Shown piece after piece: positions 23,333-32,730 of a stretch of 44,117 bases of DNA. Source of the DNA: an uncultured Ruminococcus sp. Its GTDB lineage: Bacteria; Bacillota; Clostridia; Oscillospirales; Acutalibacteraceae. The stretch spans positions 1-44,117 of the forward strand of contig CADANT010000008.1 in NCBI GenBank assembly GCA_902789345.1. The letters run 5' to 3'. The position numbers were made by a program, and so were the translations under genes. Below the pieces are notes generated by a model. It was given only the letters and a program-made list of their open reading frames with translations, made no database searches and was not told where the DNA came from. The stretch's first letter is position 1. Each line of letters starts with the position of its first letter.

Positions 23333-25765
23333 ATGTCGGAGAAAGTAAAACGCTATACCCCTGATATAAAAATAGGTTTAACTGACAGCCAAATTAAGGA
23401 AAGAATAGAACGGGGCGAATATAACAAGGAGAGTAACCTAAAGTCAAAGCCGGTTTCGCTTATACTTAGGGACAATGTTTGTACACTTTTTAACTTGGTG
23501 AATTTTATACTTGCTGTGGCAGTGTTCTTGGTTGGTTCTTACAAGAATATGCTGTTTATGGTTATTATTGTAATTAACTCACTTATTGGTACATTTCAGG
23601 AAATTCGTGCTAAGCGAACCATTGACAAGCTTTCTATTGTAAGCCAACAAAAAATAAAGGCTATAAGAAACGGTAAGGAATGTGAAATTGGAATTAATGA
23701 AATAGTTCTTGATGAGGTTTTTTATCTAAAACAAGGTCAGCAGGTGCCTACAGACTGTATAATTGCACAGGGCAGCTGTGAGGTAAACGAGTCTTTGCTT
23801 ACCGGTGAATCTGACGCTGTGTTTAAGGAAAAGGACAGCCGCTTAATATCCGGCAGCTTTTTGGTAAGCGGCAGCTGTGTGGTTATTGCCGAAAAGGTAG
23901 GCGACGAAAACTACGCCGCAAGCATTTCAAACGGTGCAAAATATGTTAAGAAAGTAGATTCACAAATTTTAAACACTTTAAATTTTATTATAAAGCTAAT
24001 GAGCATTGTAATAATACCTGTAGGCCTGCTGTTATTTTGGCGACAGTTTATGGCAACCGACTATGCCAATATCAGCAGTGCGGTGGTAAAGTCAGTTGCG
24101 GCGTTAATCGGTATGATACCGGAGGGACTGATGCTTTTAACAAGTACGGTTATGGCCATAGGTGTTATAAGGCTTTCAAGGCGAAAGGTGCTTGTACAGG
24201 AAATGTACTGTATAGAAACCCTTGCAAGGGTAGATGTGCTGTGTTTGGATAAAACAGGTACTATAACCGAGGGCTGTATGGGGGTTACGGATTATAAATC
24301 GGTAAATGCAAACGAAAATATTGAAAATTTGCTTATTGCCTTTGCTAACTACTCCCAGGACAGCAACCCTACGATAAACGCAGTAAAGGACAGATATTGC
24401 GGTAAAAATACAACACTAAAGGCAGACCATTGCGTTGCCTTTTCTTCCGAGAAAAAGTGGTCCGGAATTAATTTTGGAGCAGACGGAACATATATTTTAG
24501 GTTCCGAGGAATTTGTTTTTGGCGGTAAATGCAAAGAAATAGGTGAACTAACCAAAGATGTTCCAATGGGCTACCGTGTTTTGTCTATTGGATTTTCTGA
24601 AAATGATTTTAAGGACAGAGAACTTCCGGACGATATAAAACCCATAGGCATAGTTGTTTTTAAGGATAAAATCCGTAAGGAAGCACCGGCTACACTGGAA
24701 TATTTTGATAAACAGGGTGTAGACCTAAAGGTAATTTCCGGTGATAATGTAAATACAGTTGCGGCTATTGCCAAGGAGGCAGGGCTGAAAAATGCCGACA
24801 GAATTGTTGACGCAACAACTTTTAAAACAGAAGAGGATGTTTACAATGCTGTGGAAAAATACTCTGTGTTTGGCAGGGTTACTCCGGCGCAAAAACTGCA
24901 AATGGTAAACGCACTGAAAAAACACGGCCATACCGTAGCTATGACAGGCGACGGTGTAAATGATGTGTTGGCACTGAAAGAGGCAGACTGTTCTGTAGCT
25001 ATGGCAAGCGGCAGTGATGCGGCAAGGTGCGTTTCTCAGCTTGTTTTGCTGGATTCAAATTTTGCCTCAATGCCAAAGGTTGTGGCAGAGGGCAGACGCT
25101 CAATAAACAACATTCAGCGTTCGGCTTCACTGTTTTTGGTAAAAACAATTTTTTCAACACTGCTTGCGATTATATTTGTTTTTATAGGTCAGCTGTACCC
25201 GTTTATGCCTATTCAAATGACGCTGATAAGCACATTCTGCATAGGTTTTCCGTCATTTGTTTTGGCGCTGGAGCCAAACGAAAGCAGAATTACAGGTAAC
25301 TTTTTGCTTAACATACTTAAACGAGCCATTCCGGGTGGTGTTACTATAACCTCTTTGGTGGTGTTTGTTACCGTTGCAGGAGATTTGCTGAAGCTTGACC
25401 CAACATTTATATCTACACTGGCAGTTGCGGTTACCGCATTTACGGGACTTATGGTTATATTTAAAACAAGTCTGCCGTTTAACCCTATACGCACCGCTAT
25501 GTTTACAATATGTATTGCAGGTACGGTGTTTGGCGTATGCTTCTCTAAAAAAATATTGTTTGATATAATGCACATTGACAATTTGTTTGGAATGGTGGAT
25601 ATGAGTTTTGAATTTTTAATCTACTTTGTTGTATTTGCCGCTGTGGCTGTTGGCGTATTTGCACTGGTAAGCCACTTTACCAATAAAATAGAGGTTCCTG
25701 ACGACAAGGAGTTTGAATTGCCAAAGCTTCATATAAGCACACTGATAAATAAACTAAAAAAGTAA
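23333..25765 (+). CDS. HAD-type cation-transporting P-type ATPase
   Basis: The 810-residue pump carries the full P-type set: TGES (157-160) in the actuator domain, PEGL in membrane helix 4 (263-266), the phosphorylated Asp306 in DKTGT, and GDGVND (539-544) in the hinge. The layout is near that of the CtpE-like, calcium-pump-related group: short N-terminus, about ten helices in total, and no heavy-metal CxxC domain. The transported ion cannot be read reliably; calcium or another hard cation is likelier than copper or zinc. The ATG follows AGGAGG. The sirtuin gene starts 11 bp after its stop, so they share a transcript. Confidence 0.92.
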   Translation: MSEKVKRYTPDIKIGLTDSQIKERIERGEYNKESNLKSKPVSLILRDNVCTLFNLVNFILAVAVFLVGSYKNMLFMVIIVINSLIGTFQEIRAKRTIDKLSIVSQQKIKAIRNGKECEIGINEIVLDEVFYLKQGQQVPTDCIIAQGSCEVNESLLTGESDAVFKEKDSRLISGSFLVSGSCVVIAEKVGDENYAASISNGAKYVKKVDSQILNTLNFIIKLMSIVIIPVGLLLFWRQFMATDYANISSAVVKSVAALIGMIPEGLMLLTSTVMAIGVIRLSRRKVLVQEMYCIETLARVDVLCLDKTGTITEGCMGVTDYKSVNANENIENLLIAFANYSQDSNPTINAVKDRYCGKNTTLKADHCVAFSSEKKWSGINFGADGTYILGSEEFVFGGKCKEIGELTKDVPMGYRVLSIGFSENDFKDRELPDDIKPIGIVVFKDKIRKEAPATLEYFDKQGVDLKVISGDNVNTVAAIAKEAGLKNADRIVDATTFKTEEDVYNAVEKYSVFGRVTPAQKLQMVNALKKHGHTVAMTGDGVNDVLALKEADCSVAMASGSDAARCVSQLVLLDSNFASMPKVVAEGRRSINNIQRSASLFLVKTIFSTLLAIIFVFIGQLYPFMPIQMTLISTFCIGFPSFVLALEPNESRITGNFLLNILKRAIPGGVTITSLVVFVTVAGDLLKLDPTFISTLAVAVTAFTGLMVIFKTSLPFNPIRTAMFTICIAGTVFGVCFSKKILFDIMHIDNLFGMVDMSFEFLIYFVVFAAVAVGVFALVSHFTNKIEVPDDKEFELPKLHISTLINKLKK

Positions 25766-25776
25766 AAGGCGATATT

Positions 25777-26508
25777 ATGGAAGACAAAATTAATCAACTT
25801 CAAAAAATTATTGACCAATGCAACAGTATAGTTTTCTTTGGCGGCGCCGGGGTAAGCACAGAGTCGGGTATACCCGATTTCAGAAGTGTTGACGGACTTT
25901 ATAATCAAAAATATAAGTACCCTCCCGAGGAAATTTTAAGTCATACATTTTTTGTAAAAAAGACAGCGGAATTTTATGACTTTTATCGTGACAAAATGCT
26001 GTGCTTTACAGCAAAGCCAAATGCCGCACACTTGTTTTTGAGCGAGCTTGAAAAGGCAGGCAAGCTAAGTGCCGTTGTTACACAAAATATTGACGGATTG
26101 CACCAAATGGCAGGCAGTAAAAAAGTATATGAGCTGCACGGCAGTGTACATAGAAATTATTGCTTGTCTTGCGGAAAGTTTTTTAGCGGTGAGTATATAG
26201 CAAGAAGTAACGGTATTCCGCACTGTGACAGCTGTGGCGGTGTTATTAAGCCTGATGTTGTTTTGTACGAGGAGGGGCTTGATGACAGAACTATTGAGGG
26301 AAGCGTAAGGGCTATAAGCAATGCAGACTGTATGATAGTAGCCGGCACAAGCCTTACGGTGTACCCGGCGGCAGGTCTTATAAGATATTTCGGCGGTAAG
26401 CACTTAGTTCTTATAAATAAAAGCCAAACCTCACTTGACAGCATGGCAGATTTGGTTATTAATCAACCTGTTGCACAGGTGCTTTCCAAAATAAAAATTA
26501 ACGGTTAA
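25777..26508 (+). CDS. NAD-dependent protein deacylase (sirtuin, SIR2 family)
   Basis: The 243-residue protein is a bacterial sirtuin of normal length. It removes acyl groups from lysines using NAD. Motifs are GGAGVSTESGIPDFRS (22-37) for NAD binding, TQNIDGLH (102-109), and the catalytic His121 in ELHGSVHRNY. The structural zinc is held by Cys129, Cys132, Cys150 and Cys153. GTSLTVYPAAGL closes the NAD site. It starts 11 bp after the P-type ATPase, with a weak AAGGCGA ribosome site, so translation may be coupled. A terminator hairpin follows. Confidence 0.95.
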   Translation: MEDKINQLQKIIDQCNSIVFFGGAGVSTESGIPDFRSVDGLYNQKYKYPPEEILSHTFFVKKTAEFYDFYRDKMLCFTAKPNAAHLFLSELEKAGKLSAVVTQNIDGLHQMAGSKKVYELHGSVHRNYCLSCGKFFSGEYIARSNGIPHCDSCGGVIKPDVVLYEEGLDDRTIEGSVRAISNADCMIVAGTSLTVYPAAGLIRYFGGKHLVLINKSQTSLDSMADLVINQPVAQVLSKIKING

Positions 26509-26570
26509 ACGCATTTTAAGAGTTGCGGTACATACCGTGATTCAGCATTAACGCAATATAAAATAAAAAT

Positions 26571-26611
26571 AGGCAAGCCTGAATGTACAGTGTAGCAGGC
26601 TTGCCTTATTG
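26571..26611. terminator. Bidirectional terminator between sirtuin and tmcAL
   Basis: An 11-bp perfect stem (AGGCAAGCCTG at 26571-26581 with CAGGCTTGCCT at 26596-26606) is followed by TATTGTTTT on the plus strand. AAAATA on its 5' side gives a minus-strand T run. Confidence 0.8.
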
Positions 26612-26620
26612 TTTTAGGAA

Positions 26621-27811
26621 TTATTTCATTATTACCAGCCCGTCGGTATATTCTGTGCCACAGGGCTTTATTTTTTCTGTAAAAGTATTGTAAATATCGG
26701 TTGATTTTATTTCAAGCATAAGCATACGCTGTGCCGAGGAGGTTAGACTGCTAATTGAATTTGTCAGCTTTGTTACTATTGGTAATGGTGAGCTTTTTTT
26801 GATTTTGCCCAACAGTTGGGCACCGTTTTCGTTAAAGCCAAGAACCCGTATATATTGCGGCAGGCTTTCGGTGTAGATTTTGTCTATGTCAAGCAGTGCA
26901 GATATTATTAAACGGCGTATTCTTGAGTGTGTGTAGCGTTTTGTTTTAACACTGTTAATTACCTCGTCTACAGATTTACTTGTCTGTATGGCGCTGTAAA
27001 GGCGGTTTTCTAAGCCCTCGGTTATGTCGGCAAGCTGTGCCAGCTGTTGTGGGCTCATAGACCTAAGCTTTGTAAGTATAGCTTTTTCGTTGTTTTTCAG
27101 CTCCGCCGTTTCTCCTAAGACTATAGCGTCTTTAAGAGTTTTGCAGGCGATTTCCGGAATGTATTTTACAATTTCGCTGTTATTGCTTATTAACTGCCGT
27201 ATATTGCTTGCGCTTGCAAGGCTTGAGGTTATTTGGGTGCTGTTGTGTGAATCGCCCCGGCGTTTTACTGTATAAAAATCAATGTCCGCCTTTTGCTCTG
27301 CGGCCGCCTTAATGTATTCAATAGCAAGTACATTATTAGGTGTGCTTACCGTTTCAAGCAGGGAGTTGTCCAAAGCTTCTGTTGCCCTTGACAATGCAGC
27401 AGGGTAGCTTATACCCTTTGCCATTTCAAGCTTTAGCCGGCTGTTAAATTCTGCACTTGTTAAAATATTTGCAGCCTTTTTCAGCTTAGCAATATCACCA
27501 CATTCACTGCCAAAGGCAAGTGTGTCTATACAGCCTGTTTGATTTACCAAATGCACACCGCCCCTTGCAAACACTTGAGCGTTGGCGTTGGCATAGGGCA
27601 GAGGAAGCTCTATAACCAGGTCTACTCCGCACTGCAGTGCCATTTTGGTGCGAATATGCTTTGAAACTATGGCTATGTCGCCACGCTGTACAAAATTTCC
27701 GCTCATTACAGCTGTAATATATGCTGCACCGGCTTCTCTGCATTTATTTACCAAAAGCTGATGACCGTTATGAAAAGGGTTAAACTCGCTTATAATTCCG
27801 TAGCTTTTCAA
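26621..27811 (-). CDS. tmcAL: tRNA(Met) cytidine acetate ligase
   Basis: The 396-residue protein belongs to the TmcAL (YlbM) family. It activates acetate with ATP to acetylate the wobble cytidine of elongator tRNA-Met. The N-terminus carries the nucleotidyltransferase motif GIISEFNPFHNGHQLL (HxGH), then SGNFVQRGD and DLVIELPLPYANANAQVFARG, and FGSEC. The C-terminal helical region contains KTKRYTHSRIRR, typical of the family. Length matches known members. It is convergent with the sirtuin gene and divergent from ackA; an acetate-consuming and an acetate-handling gene therefore sit side by side, possibly by chance. Confidence 0.92.
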   Translation of the reverse strand: MKSYGIISEFNPFHNGHQLLVNKCREAGAAYITAVMSGNFVQRGDIAIVSKHIRTKMALQCGVDLVIELPLPYANANAQVFARGGVHLVNQTGCIDTLAFGSECGDIAKLKKAANILTSAEFNSRLKLEMAKGISYPAALSRATEALDNSLLETVSTPNNVLAIEYIKAAAEQKADIDFYTVKRRGDSHNSTQITSSLASASNIRQLISNNSEIVKYIPEIACKTLKDAIVLGETAELKNNEKAILTKLRSMSPQQLAQLADITEGLENRLYSAIQTSKSVDEVINSVKTKRYTHSRIRRLIISALLDIDKIYTESLPQYIRVLGFNENGAQLLGKIKKSSPLPIVTKLTNSISSLTSSAQRMLMLEIKSTDIYNTFTEKIKPCGTEYTDGLVIMK

Positions 27812-27855
27812 AATAACTGCTCCCTTATGCTTTTATTGGAGAAAAAAGGTTGAAT

Positions 27856-27883
27856 TTGTTTCCCGTTTGTAATATTATATAAT
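27856..27883 (+). promoter_or_regulatory. Likely promoter of ackA
   Basis: TTGTTT (27856-27861) and a consensus TATAAT (27878-27883) have a 16-bp spacer, about 50 bp before the ackA ATG. Confidence 0.65.
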
Positions 27884-27934
27884 AGTGCTAGTAATTTATG
27901 CAACATTATTTTTTCAGTAAGGAGAATTACGGAT

Positions 27935-29152
27935 ATGATGATTTTGGTTATTAACGCAGGCAGCTCGTCACTGAAATACCAGCTGTTTGATATGGAGCAC
28001 GAAACAATGCTTTGCAAGGGTAACTGTGAAAGAATAGGCCTTGATAAAAGCTTTATAGGTCATAAAACTTATAACGGCAGACAAACACAAAAAGAAGTTG
28101 TTATGAAAGACCACAAGGACGCATTTATGCAGGTTAATGAAATGCTGACAGACCCTGAGTACGGCGTTATTGGCAGTACATCAGAGATTACAGCTGTAGG
28201 CCACAGAGTAGTGCAGGGCGGTGCCCGTTTCAGCAAAAGTGAGCTTGTAACAGACAAGGTTATTGAGGGCATTAAGGCGCTTATTCCTCTTGCACCACTT
28301 CATAATAAAGGACATGTTCAGGCTATAGAGGCTTGCATTGAAGTATTTGGCGATAAGGTTCCGCAGGTTGTAGTATTTGATACGGCTTTCCACGCTACAA
28401 TGCCACCAAAAGCATATATATACCCAATTCCTTATGAATATTATGAGAATTATAAAATACGCCGTTACGGCTTCCACGGTACATCTCACCGTTATGTAAG
28501 CAACCGCTGGTCAAAGATTACAGGCAAGTCTTTGGTAGGTACAAAAATGATTACCTGTCACCTTGGCAACGGTTCGTCCATAACAGCAATTAACGACGGC
28601 AAGGTTATAGATACAAGTATGGGACTTACTCCTTTGGACGGCTTTATGATGGGCTCACGCTGTGGTACACTTGACCCGTCTGTTGTTACATACATTGAGG
28701 AGAAGGATAACCTTTCACCGGAAGAAATGAGCAATATCTTAAATAAAAAGTCAGGCTTGCTTGGTATTTCAGGCGTTTCTTCAGACGACAGAGATGTTAC
28801 AAAGGCTGCCGCAGAGGGTAACGAAAGAGCTATTTTGGCCCATGAAATTTTAAGATATGAAATAGCAAAGTTCATCGGCAGCTACTATATTGCCCTTGGC
28901 GGTTGTGATGTTATGATATTCACAGCAGGTTTGGGCGAAAACCAATCTCACCACCGTCAGGCTATTTGTGATCAGCTTGCATGCTTAGGCGTAAAGCTTG
29001 ACCCTGAGCTTAACAATAAGATGGTTCTTGGCAAGGAGGGTAAAATCTCAGCTGAGGACAGTAAGGTGGATGTTTATGTAATTCCAACCAACGAGGAGCT
29101 TGTTATTGCAAGAGATACTCGTGACATTGTAAATAAACTAAACAATAAGTAA
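27935..29152 (+). CDS. ackA: Acetate kinase
   Basis: The 405-residue enzyme has the length and motifs of AckA: VINAGSSSLKYQLFD at the start (family signature 1), GHRVVQGG, VVFDTAFHATMP, RRYGFHGTSHRYV (signature 2), HLGNGSSITAI, and FTAGLGENQ near the C-terminus. It interconverts acetate plus ATP with acetyl phosphate plus ADP; in fermenters it makes ATP from acetyl phosphate. AAGGAG precedes the ATG at 27935 by 10 nt; the next ATG (27938) is less well spaced. No pta gene is adjacent. A large terminator follows, so it is monocistronic. Confidence 0.98.
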   Translation: MMILVINAGSSSLKYQLFDMEHETMLCKGNCERIGLDKSFIGHKTYNGRQTQKEVVMKDHKDAFMQVNEMLTDPEYGVIGSTSEITAVGHRVVQGGARFSKSELVTDKVIEGIKALIPLAPLHNKGHVQAIEACIEVFGDKVPQVVVFDTAFHATMPPKAYIYPIPYEYYENYKIRRYGFHGTSHRYVSNRWSKITGKSLVGTKMITCHLGNGSSITAINDGKVIDTSMGLTPLDGFMMGSRCGTLDPSVVTYIEEKDNLSPEEMSNILNKKSGLLGISGVSSDDRDVTKAAAEGNERAILAHEILRYEIAKFIGSYYIALGGCDVMIFTAGLGENQSHHRQAICDQLACLGVKLDPELNNKMVLGKEGKISAEDSKVDVYVIPTNEELVIARDTRDIVNKLNNK

Positions 29153-29172
29153 TTTATAATATGTTGACCATG

Positions 29173-29229
29173 CAAAGCACCCTGTACTTTCAACACTTGT
29201 GTGAAAGAAGGTACGGGGTGCTTTGTTTT
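29173..29229 (+). terminator. Terminator of ackA
   Basis: CAAAGCACCCTGTAC (29173-29187) pairs with GTACGGGGTGCTTTG (29211-29225) with one wobble. An inner CTTTCA/TGAAAG helix extends it. TTTTG follows. Confidence 0.85.
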
Positions 29230-29333
29230 GTGCCTATATAAAATGCTTAAGCTGAAAATGCTTTGCCATAGGTAAAGTGATTTTAGTAATATGGCTTTAT
29301 AAACACTGTTTCGCTACGGTTTTGGGTGCAAAA

Positions 29334-29362
29334 ATGCCCGCCTACACAAGGTAAGCGGGCAT
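29334..29362 (-). terminator. Terminator of the ispH-rpsA operon
   Basis: The 8-bp stem ATGCCCGC (29334-29341) with GCGGGCAT (29355-29362) is followed on the minus strand by a T run (TTTTTGC). It lies about 40 bp after the operon stop codon. Confidence 0.75.
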
Positions 29363-29400
29363 AATATTTAACTGATTATGTAGGGTAGGGGCAAGTAAAA

Positions 29401-31389
29401 TTACTCAGCCTCTGTTTCAGCAGTTTCTTCGTTTTCTGCTGTTTCCTCTGCATCGTCGTTGTTATCCTGAAGCAAAGCTCTGATTGACAGGCTAACTCTC
29501 TTCTTGTCGAAGTCGATAGCTGTAATCTTAGCCATTACTTTCTGACCGATTGAAAGCTCGTCCTGTGGCTTTTCAATTCTGCGGTCAGCAATCTGTGAAA
29601 TGTGGATAAGACCGTCAATACCAGGAATAATCTTAGCAAATGCACCGAACTGTGTAAGGCCAACAATTTCAACCTCCACAACACTGCCCTCAGGGTAGTT
29701 GTTCTTTAGGATTTCCCAAGGGTTGTCCTCTGCCTTTTTGTAGCCAAGAGAAATGTTGTGCTTTTCTGTGTCGATATCCTTTACATATACCTCTACAGTG
29801 TCGCCAACATTAACAACCTCTGACGGGTGCTTAATTCTGTTCCAAGAAAGCTCAGAAATATGAATCATACCGTCAACGCCGCCAATGTCAACAAAAGCGC
29901 CGTAGCTTGTAAGTGACTTAACTGTACCTGTGTAAGTCTTGCCAACCTCACAGTTTTTCCAGAATTCTTCTCTTGCCTTGTTCTTCTCTTCGTTTAGTAC
30001 AGAACGGATAGAGCCTACAGCTCTTCTTCTGCGGTCGTTTACATCAATAATTCTGAAGTTTACTTCCTTCTTTAGTAGGTCTTCAGTAGACTCGTTTCTT
30101 GATGCAGTAGCCTGAGACGCAGGAATAAATACCTTAACACCGTTTGTAACAGCAATAACGCCACCGTTGTTGATTTCTGTAACAACACCTGTTAGGATCT
30201 CCTTAGACTCAAGAGCCTCTTTAATAACATCCCAACCCTTTTGAGCATCTACACGCTTTTTAGAAAGCATAATTGTACCCTCTTGGTCGTTGGTACGCAT
30301 AATTAAAAGGTCAAGTGTGTCGCCAACCTTTACAAGATCTTCAATCTTGGCATTTGGGTCGTCTGTAAGCTCACTTAGCTTAACAACGCCGGCTTGCTTT
30401 CTGCCAACATCAACAAAAATCTCGTTTGGTGTTATTCTCTCGACTACGCCTTTTACCCTCCCGTCTGTATTAAAGCTTTGCATATGCTCCTCTAGCATTG
30501 ACGCAAAGTCCTGTTCTTGCTCTTCACTGGAATTTACTTGATTCTCTGCCATTGTATCCAGTACCTCCTTTATTATCCTAGCAGGTGCAGAAGCACCAGC
30601 TGTAACGCCAATATTACAAGCAGAAGATAGGTCAATATCTTTCAGCTCCTTATAGGTTTCAACCAAATAGGTATTTTTACATACTCTGCTGCAAATGTCA
30701 TAAAGTTTGCAGGTGTTGGAGCTGGTTTTATCGCCAATAACTATCATTAGATCCGACCTTTCGGCCAGAATCCTTGCTTCTTCTTGCCTTTCTGCCGTTG
30801 CATTACATATTGTATCAAAAATTACTGCGTTTGTACATAGTTTTTTGATAACTTTTAAACTTTTTTTCCATTCTGAAACATCAAAAGTAGTTTGTGCCAC
30901 CACTGTAAGGGGGTTAGTCTTTAGCTTTGGGGTGGTTTCTATAAGTTTTTCAGCTTCTTGGTGGTTTTTTACTGCAAAAAACTCACCGCAGCAGTGTCCC
31001 TCTATGCCCTTAACCTCAGGGTGGTTTTTGTCACCTATTATTAAAACAACAGAATTTTCCCTGCCTGCCTTTGCCACGGTTTTGTGTATTTTTGACACAA
31101 AGGGGCAGGTAGCGTCGGAATAATTCAAATTTAAGCTATGAATTTCATCATACACGCTTTGGGGTACGCCGTGGGAACGAATTACCACCGTATAGCCGGG
31201 TGGCACCTCCCGGGGCGTGTTGGCTATTATAACGCCCTTTTGTTCAAGCTCTCTTACCATTTCGCTGTTATGGATAATAGGGCCAAGGGTGCATACCTTT
31301 TGCTTTTCAGACAGGCTGTAAACCATATTTACCGCTCTGTCTACTCCAAAGCAAAAGCCGGCGGTTTTTGCCAGAGTTATATTTCTCAT
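29401..31389 (-). CDS. ispH-rpsA: IspH-ribosomal protein S1 fusion
   Basis: The 662-residue protein joins two functions. Residues 1-280 are HMBPP reductase (IspH, last step of the MEP isoprenoid pathway), with iron-sulfur ligands Cys13, Cys95 and Cys195 and active-site HNSE, SHG and TFDVSEW. Residues about 310-640 hold four S1 RNA-binding domains, each with a VGRKQAGVVKLSEL, VFIPASQA, GAFVDIGGVDGMIHISEL or GAFAKIIPGIDGLIHISQI type core. This is ribosomal protein S1, or a close homolog, in translation. The fusion is a known arrangement in Clostridia. The linker starts with an in-frame ATG (residue 280) that has its own strong ribosome site. It is the last gene of the operon, 15 bp after plsC. 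Confidence 0.95.
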   Translation of the reverse strand: MRNITLAKTAGFCFGVDRAVNMVYSLSEKQKVCTLGPIIHNSEMVRELEQKGVIIANTPREVPPGYTVVIRSHGVPQSVYDEIHSLNLNYSDATCPFVSKIHKTVAKAGRENSVVLIIGDKNHPEVKGIEGHCCGEFFAVKNHQEAEKLIETTPKLKTNPLTVVAQTTFDVSEWKKSLKVIKKLCTNAVIFDTICNATAERQEEARILAERSDLMIVIGDKTSSNTCKLYDICSRVCKNTYLVETYKELKDIDLSSACNIGVTAGASAPARIIKEVLDTMAENQVNSSEEQEQDFASMLEEHMQSFNTDGRVKGVVERITPNEIFVDVGRKQAGVVKLSELTDDPNAKIEDLVKVGDTLDLLIMRTNDQEGTIMLSKKRVDAQKGWDVIKEALESKEILTGVVTEINNGGVIAVTNGVKVFIPASQATASRNESTEDLLKKEVNFRIIDVNDRRRRAVGSIRSVLNEEKNKAREEFWKNCEVGKTYTGTVKSLTSYGAFVDIGGVDGMIHISELSWNRIKHPSEVVNVGDTVEVYVKDIDTEKHNISLGYKKAEDNPWEILKNNYPEGSVVEVEIVGLTQFGAFAKIIPGIDGLIHISQIADRRIEKPQDELSIGQKVMAKITAIDFDKKRVSLSIRALLQDNNDDAEETAENEETAETEAE
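30550..30571 (-). promoter_or_regulatory. Internal in-frame ribosome site and ATG inside ispH-rpsA
   Basis: AAAGGAGGT (30571-30563 on the minus strand) lies 10-11 nt before an in-frame ATG at 30552. Initiation there would give a 383-residue protein starting MAENQV and containing only the S1 domains. It may allow S1 to be made in excess of the reductase. Use of the site is not shown by the sequence. Confidence 0.6.
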
Positions 31390-31404
31390 TTTATCACCAT
31401 TTTA

Positions 31405-32028
31405 TTAGAATTCTTCTGTAGAACGCATTTCTTCAAGTTGTTCCATTATTTTTTTTGCGGCGTTTCTAAGCTCCCGTGGGTTGCCTGTAGTAATGCCAAG
31501 CTCCTTTGGAGTAATAGGCTCTCCAAAGGATACCCTTGTTTTTCTAAACATTTTCATAAGCTTTTTTTCAGGGGTAATACACGCCGGTACTATAGGTGTG
31601 TTAGTAGCGTAGGCTATAAGCATTGCACCTGAACGAGGGCGCAAAAATTCACCGGTTTTTGAACGCTTTCCCTCAAGGAATATTGTCATAACACCGCCGT
31701 TTTCAAGTATATCCTCACCGGTGGTTATTGCCTCCTGCTCAACGCCGGCACCTCTTACTACAGGGAAGGCTCCCAGTGCCGTTATAAGTTTGGCAAAAAG
31801 TTTGTTTTTAAAAAGTTCTGATTTTGCCATAAACCGCAGCTTGCGGTTTCGTTGTCCCATACCCAGTAAAAGAGGGTCAAGATAAGAAAGGTGGTTGGAG
31901 GCAATAATGTACGCACCCTCCTTTGGTATATTATTTTTATTTCTGAACTTTACTCTGTAAAGAAGTGAAATTATAGGTGATACTACCACACCTGCCAAAG
32001 AGTAAAGCCACGCTTTTTGCTCTGCCAT
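31405..32028 (-). CDS. plsC: 1-acyl-sn-glycerol-3-phosphate acyltransferase
   Basis: The 207-residue enzyme of the PlsC/AGPAT family acylates lysophosphatidic acid to phosphatidic acid at the membrane. The catalytic motif NHLSYLD places His46 and Asp51. The substrate-binding motif follows as FLEGKRSKTGEFLRPRSGA (about 118-136), and the C-terminal part has PIVPACI. The first 25 residues contain a hydrophobic segment (YSLAGVVVSPIISLLY). It lies 16 bp after cmk and 15 bp before ispH-rpsA, in the fourth position of the operon. Confidence 0.93.
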   Translation of the reverse strand: MAEQKAWLYSLAGVVVSPIISLLYRVKFRNKNNIPKEGAYIIASNHLSYLDPLLLGMGQRNRKLRFMAKSELFKNKLFAKLITALGAFPVVRGAGVEQEAITTGEDILENGGVMTIFLEGKRSKTGEFLRPRSGAMLIAYATNTPIVPACITPEKKLMKMFRKTRVSFGEPITPKELGITTGNPRELRNAAKKIMEQLEEMRSTEEF

Positions 32029-32044
32029 AAAAAGCCTCCGGAAT

Positions 32045-32713
32045 TTACTTTATTTTGCTGTTTACTACAGCTATTATTTTTTCAACAGATTGTTCAAGAG
32101 TATCGTCAGAGGTGTCAACAACTACAGAATCCTCAGCTGGCTTTAGCGGAGCAACGGCTCTGTGAGAGTCGTTGTAGTCACGCTGTTGTATGTCGGCAAG
32201 AATCTGTTCGTAGCTTTCCTGTGTATTGCCTGCCGCCAAATAATCCTTATATCTTCTTTTTGCTCTGCACTGTGCAGAGGCTGTTAGGAATATTTTTACT
32301 TGTGCCTGTGGCAGAACTACGGTGCCAATATCTCTGCCGTCCATTATTACATTATTTTCTCTGGCTAGTCCTCTTTGAAGCTCCAGGAGAAAATCACGCA
32401 CAGTGGCAATGGCAGATACCTTTGACGCCATCATAGAAACCTCTGTGGTTCTTATTTTGTCGGAAACATCTTGCGAATTTAAGAAAACTCTTTGCTCGCC
32501 GTTAATGAACTTAATTTCTACCTTTGTATTGTTTAAAAGCTCGTTTATTTCTGCCTCGTTGTCTGTATTTGTACCGCTGTTAATTGCGTTAAGTGCTATC
32601 GAGCGGTAAAGTGCGCCTGTGTCTACATAAATATACTCAAGCTGTTTTGCCACAGCCTTGGCTATGGTGCTTTTGCCTGCTCCGGCAGGCCCGTCTATTG
32701 CTATTGAAATCAT
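32045..32713 (-). CDS. cmk: Cytidylate kinase
   Basis: The 222-residue enzyme phosphorylates CMP and dCMP using ATP. Signatures are the P-loop GPAGAGKST (8-16), YVDTGALYRSIAL (about 29-41), NVIMDGRDIGTVVLP (about 117-131) and RAKRRYKDYL. Length is standard for Cmk. It is third in the operon, 17 bp after the FAD oxidoreductase gene and 16 bp before plsC. This order, with ispH-rpsA downstream, recurs in Clostridia. Confidence 0.97.
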   Translation of the reverse strand: MISIAIDGPAGAGKSTIAKAVAKQLEYIYVDTGALYRSIALNAINSGTNTDNEAEINELLNNTKVEIKFINGEQRVFLNSQDVSDKIRTTEVSMMASKVSAIATVRDFLLELQRGLARENNVIMDGRDIGTVVLPQAQVKIFLTASAQCRAKRRYKDYLAAGNTQESYEQILADIQQRDYNDSHRAVAPLKPAEDSVVVDTSDDTLEQSVEKIIAVVNSKIK

Positions 32714-32730
32714 ATTTTCACCTGCTTAAT

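Noticed and set aside
29401-31389. IspH-S1 fusion as an assembly error
   Set aside because: The frame is continuous, and this fusion is a known arrangement in Clostridia.
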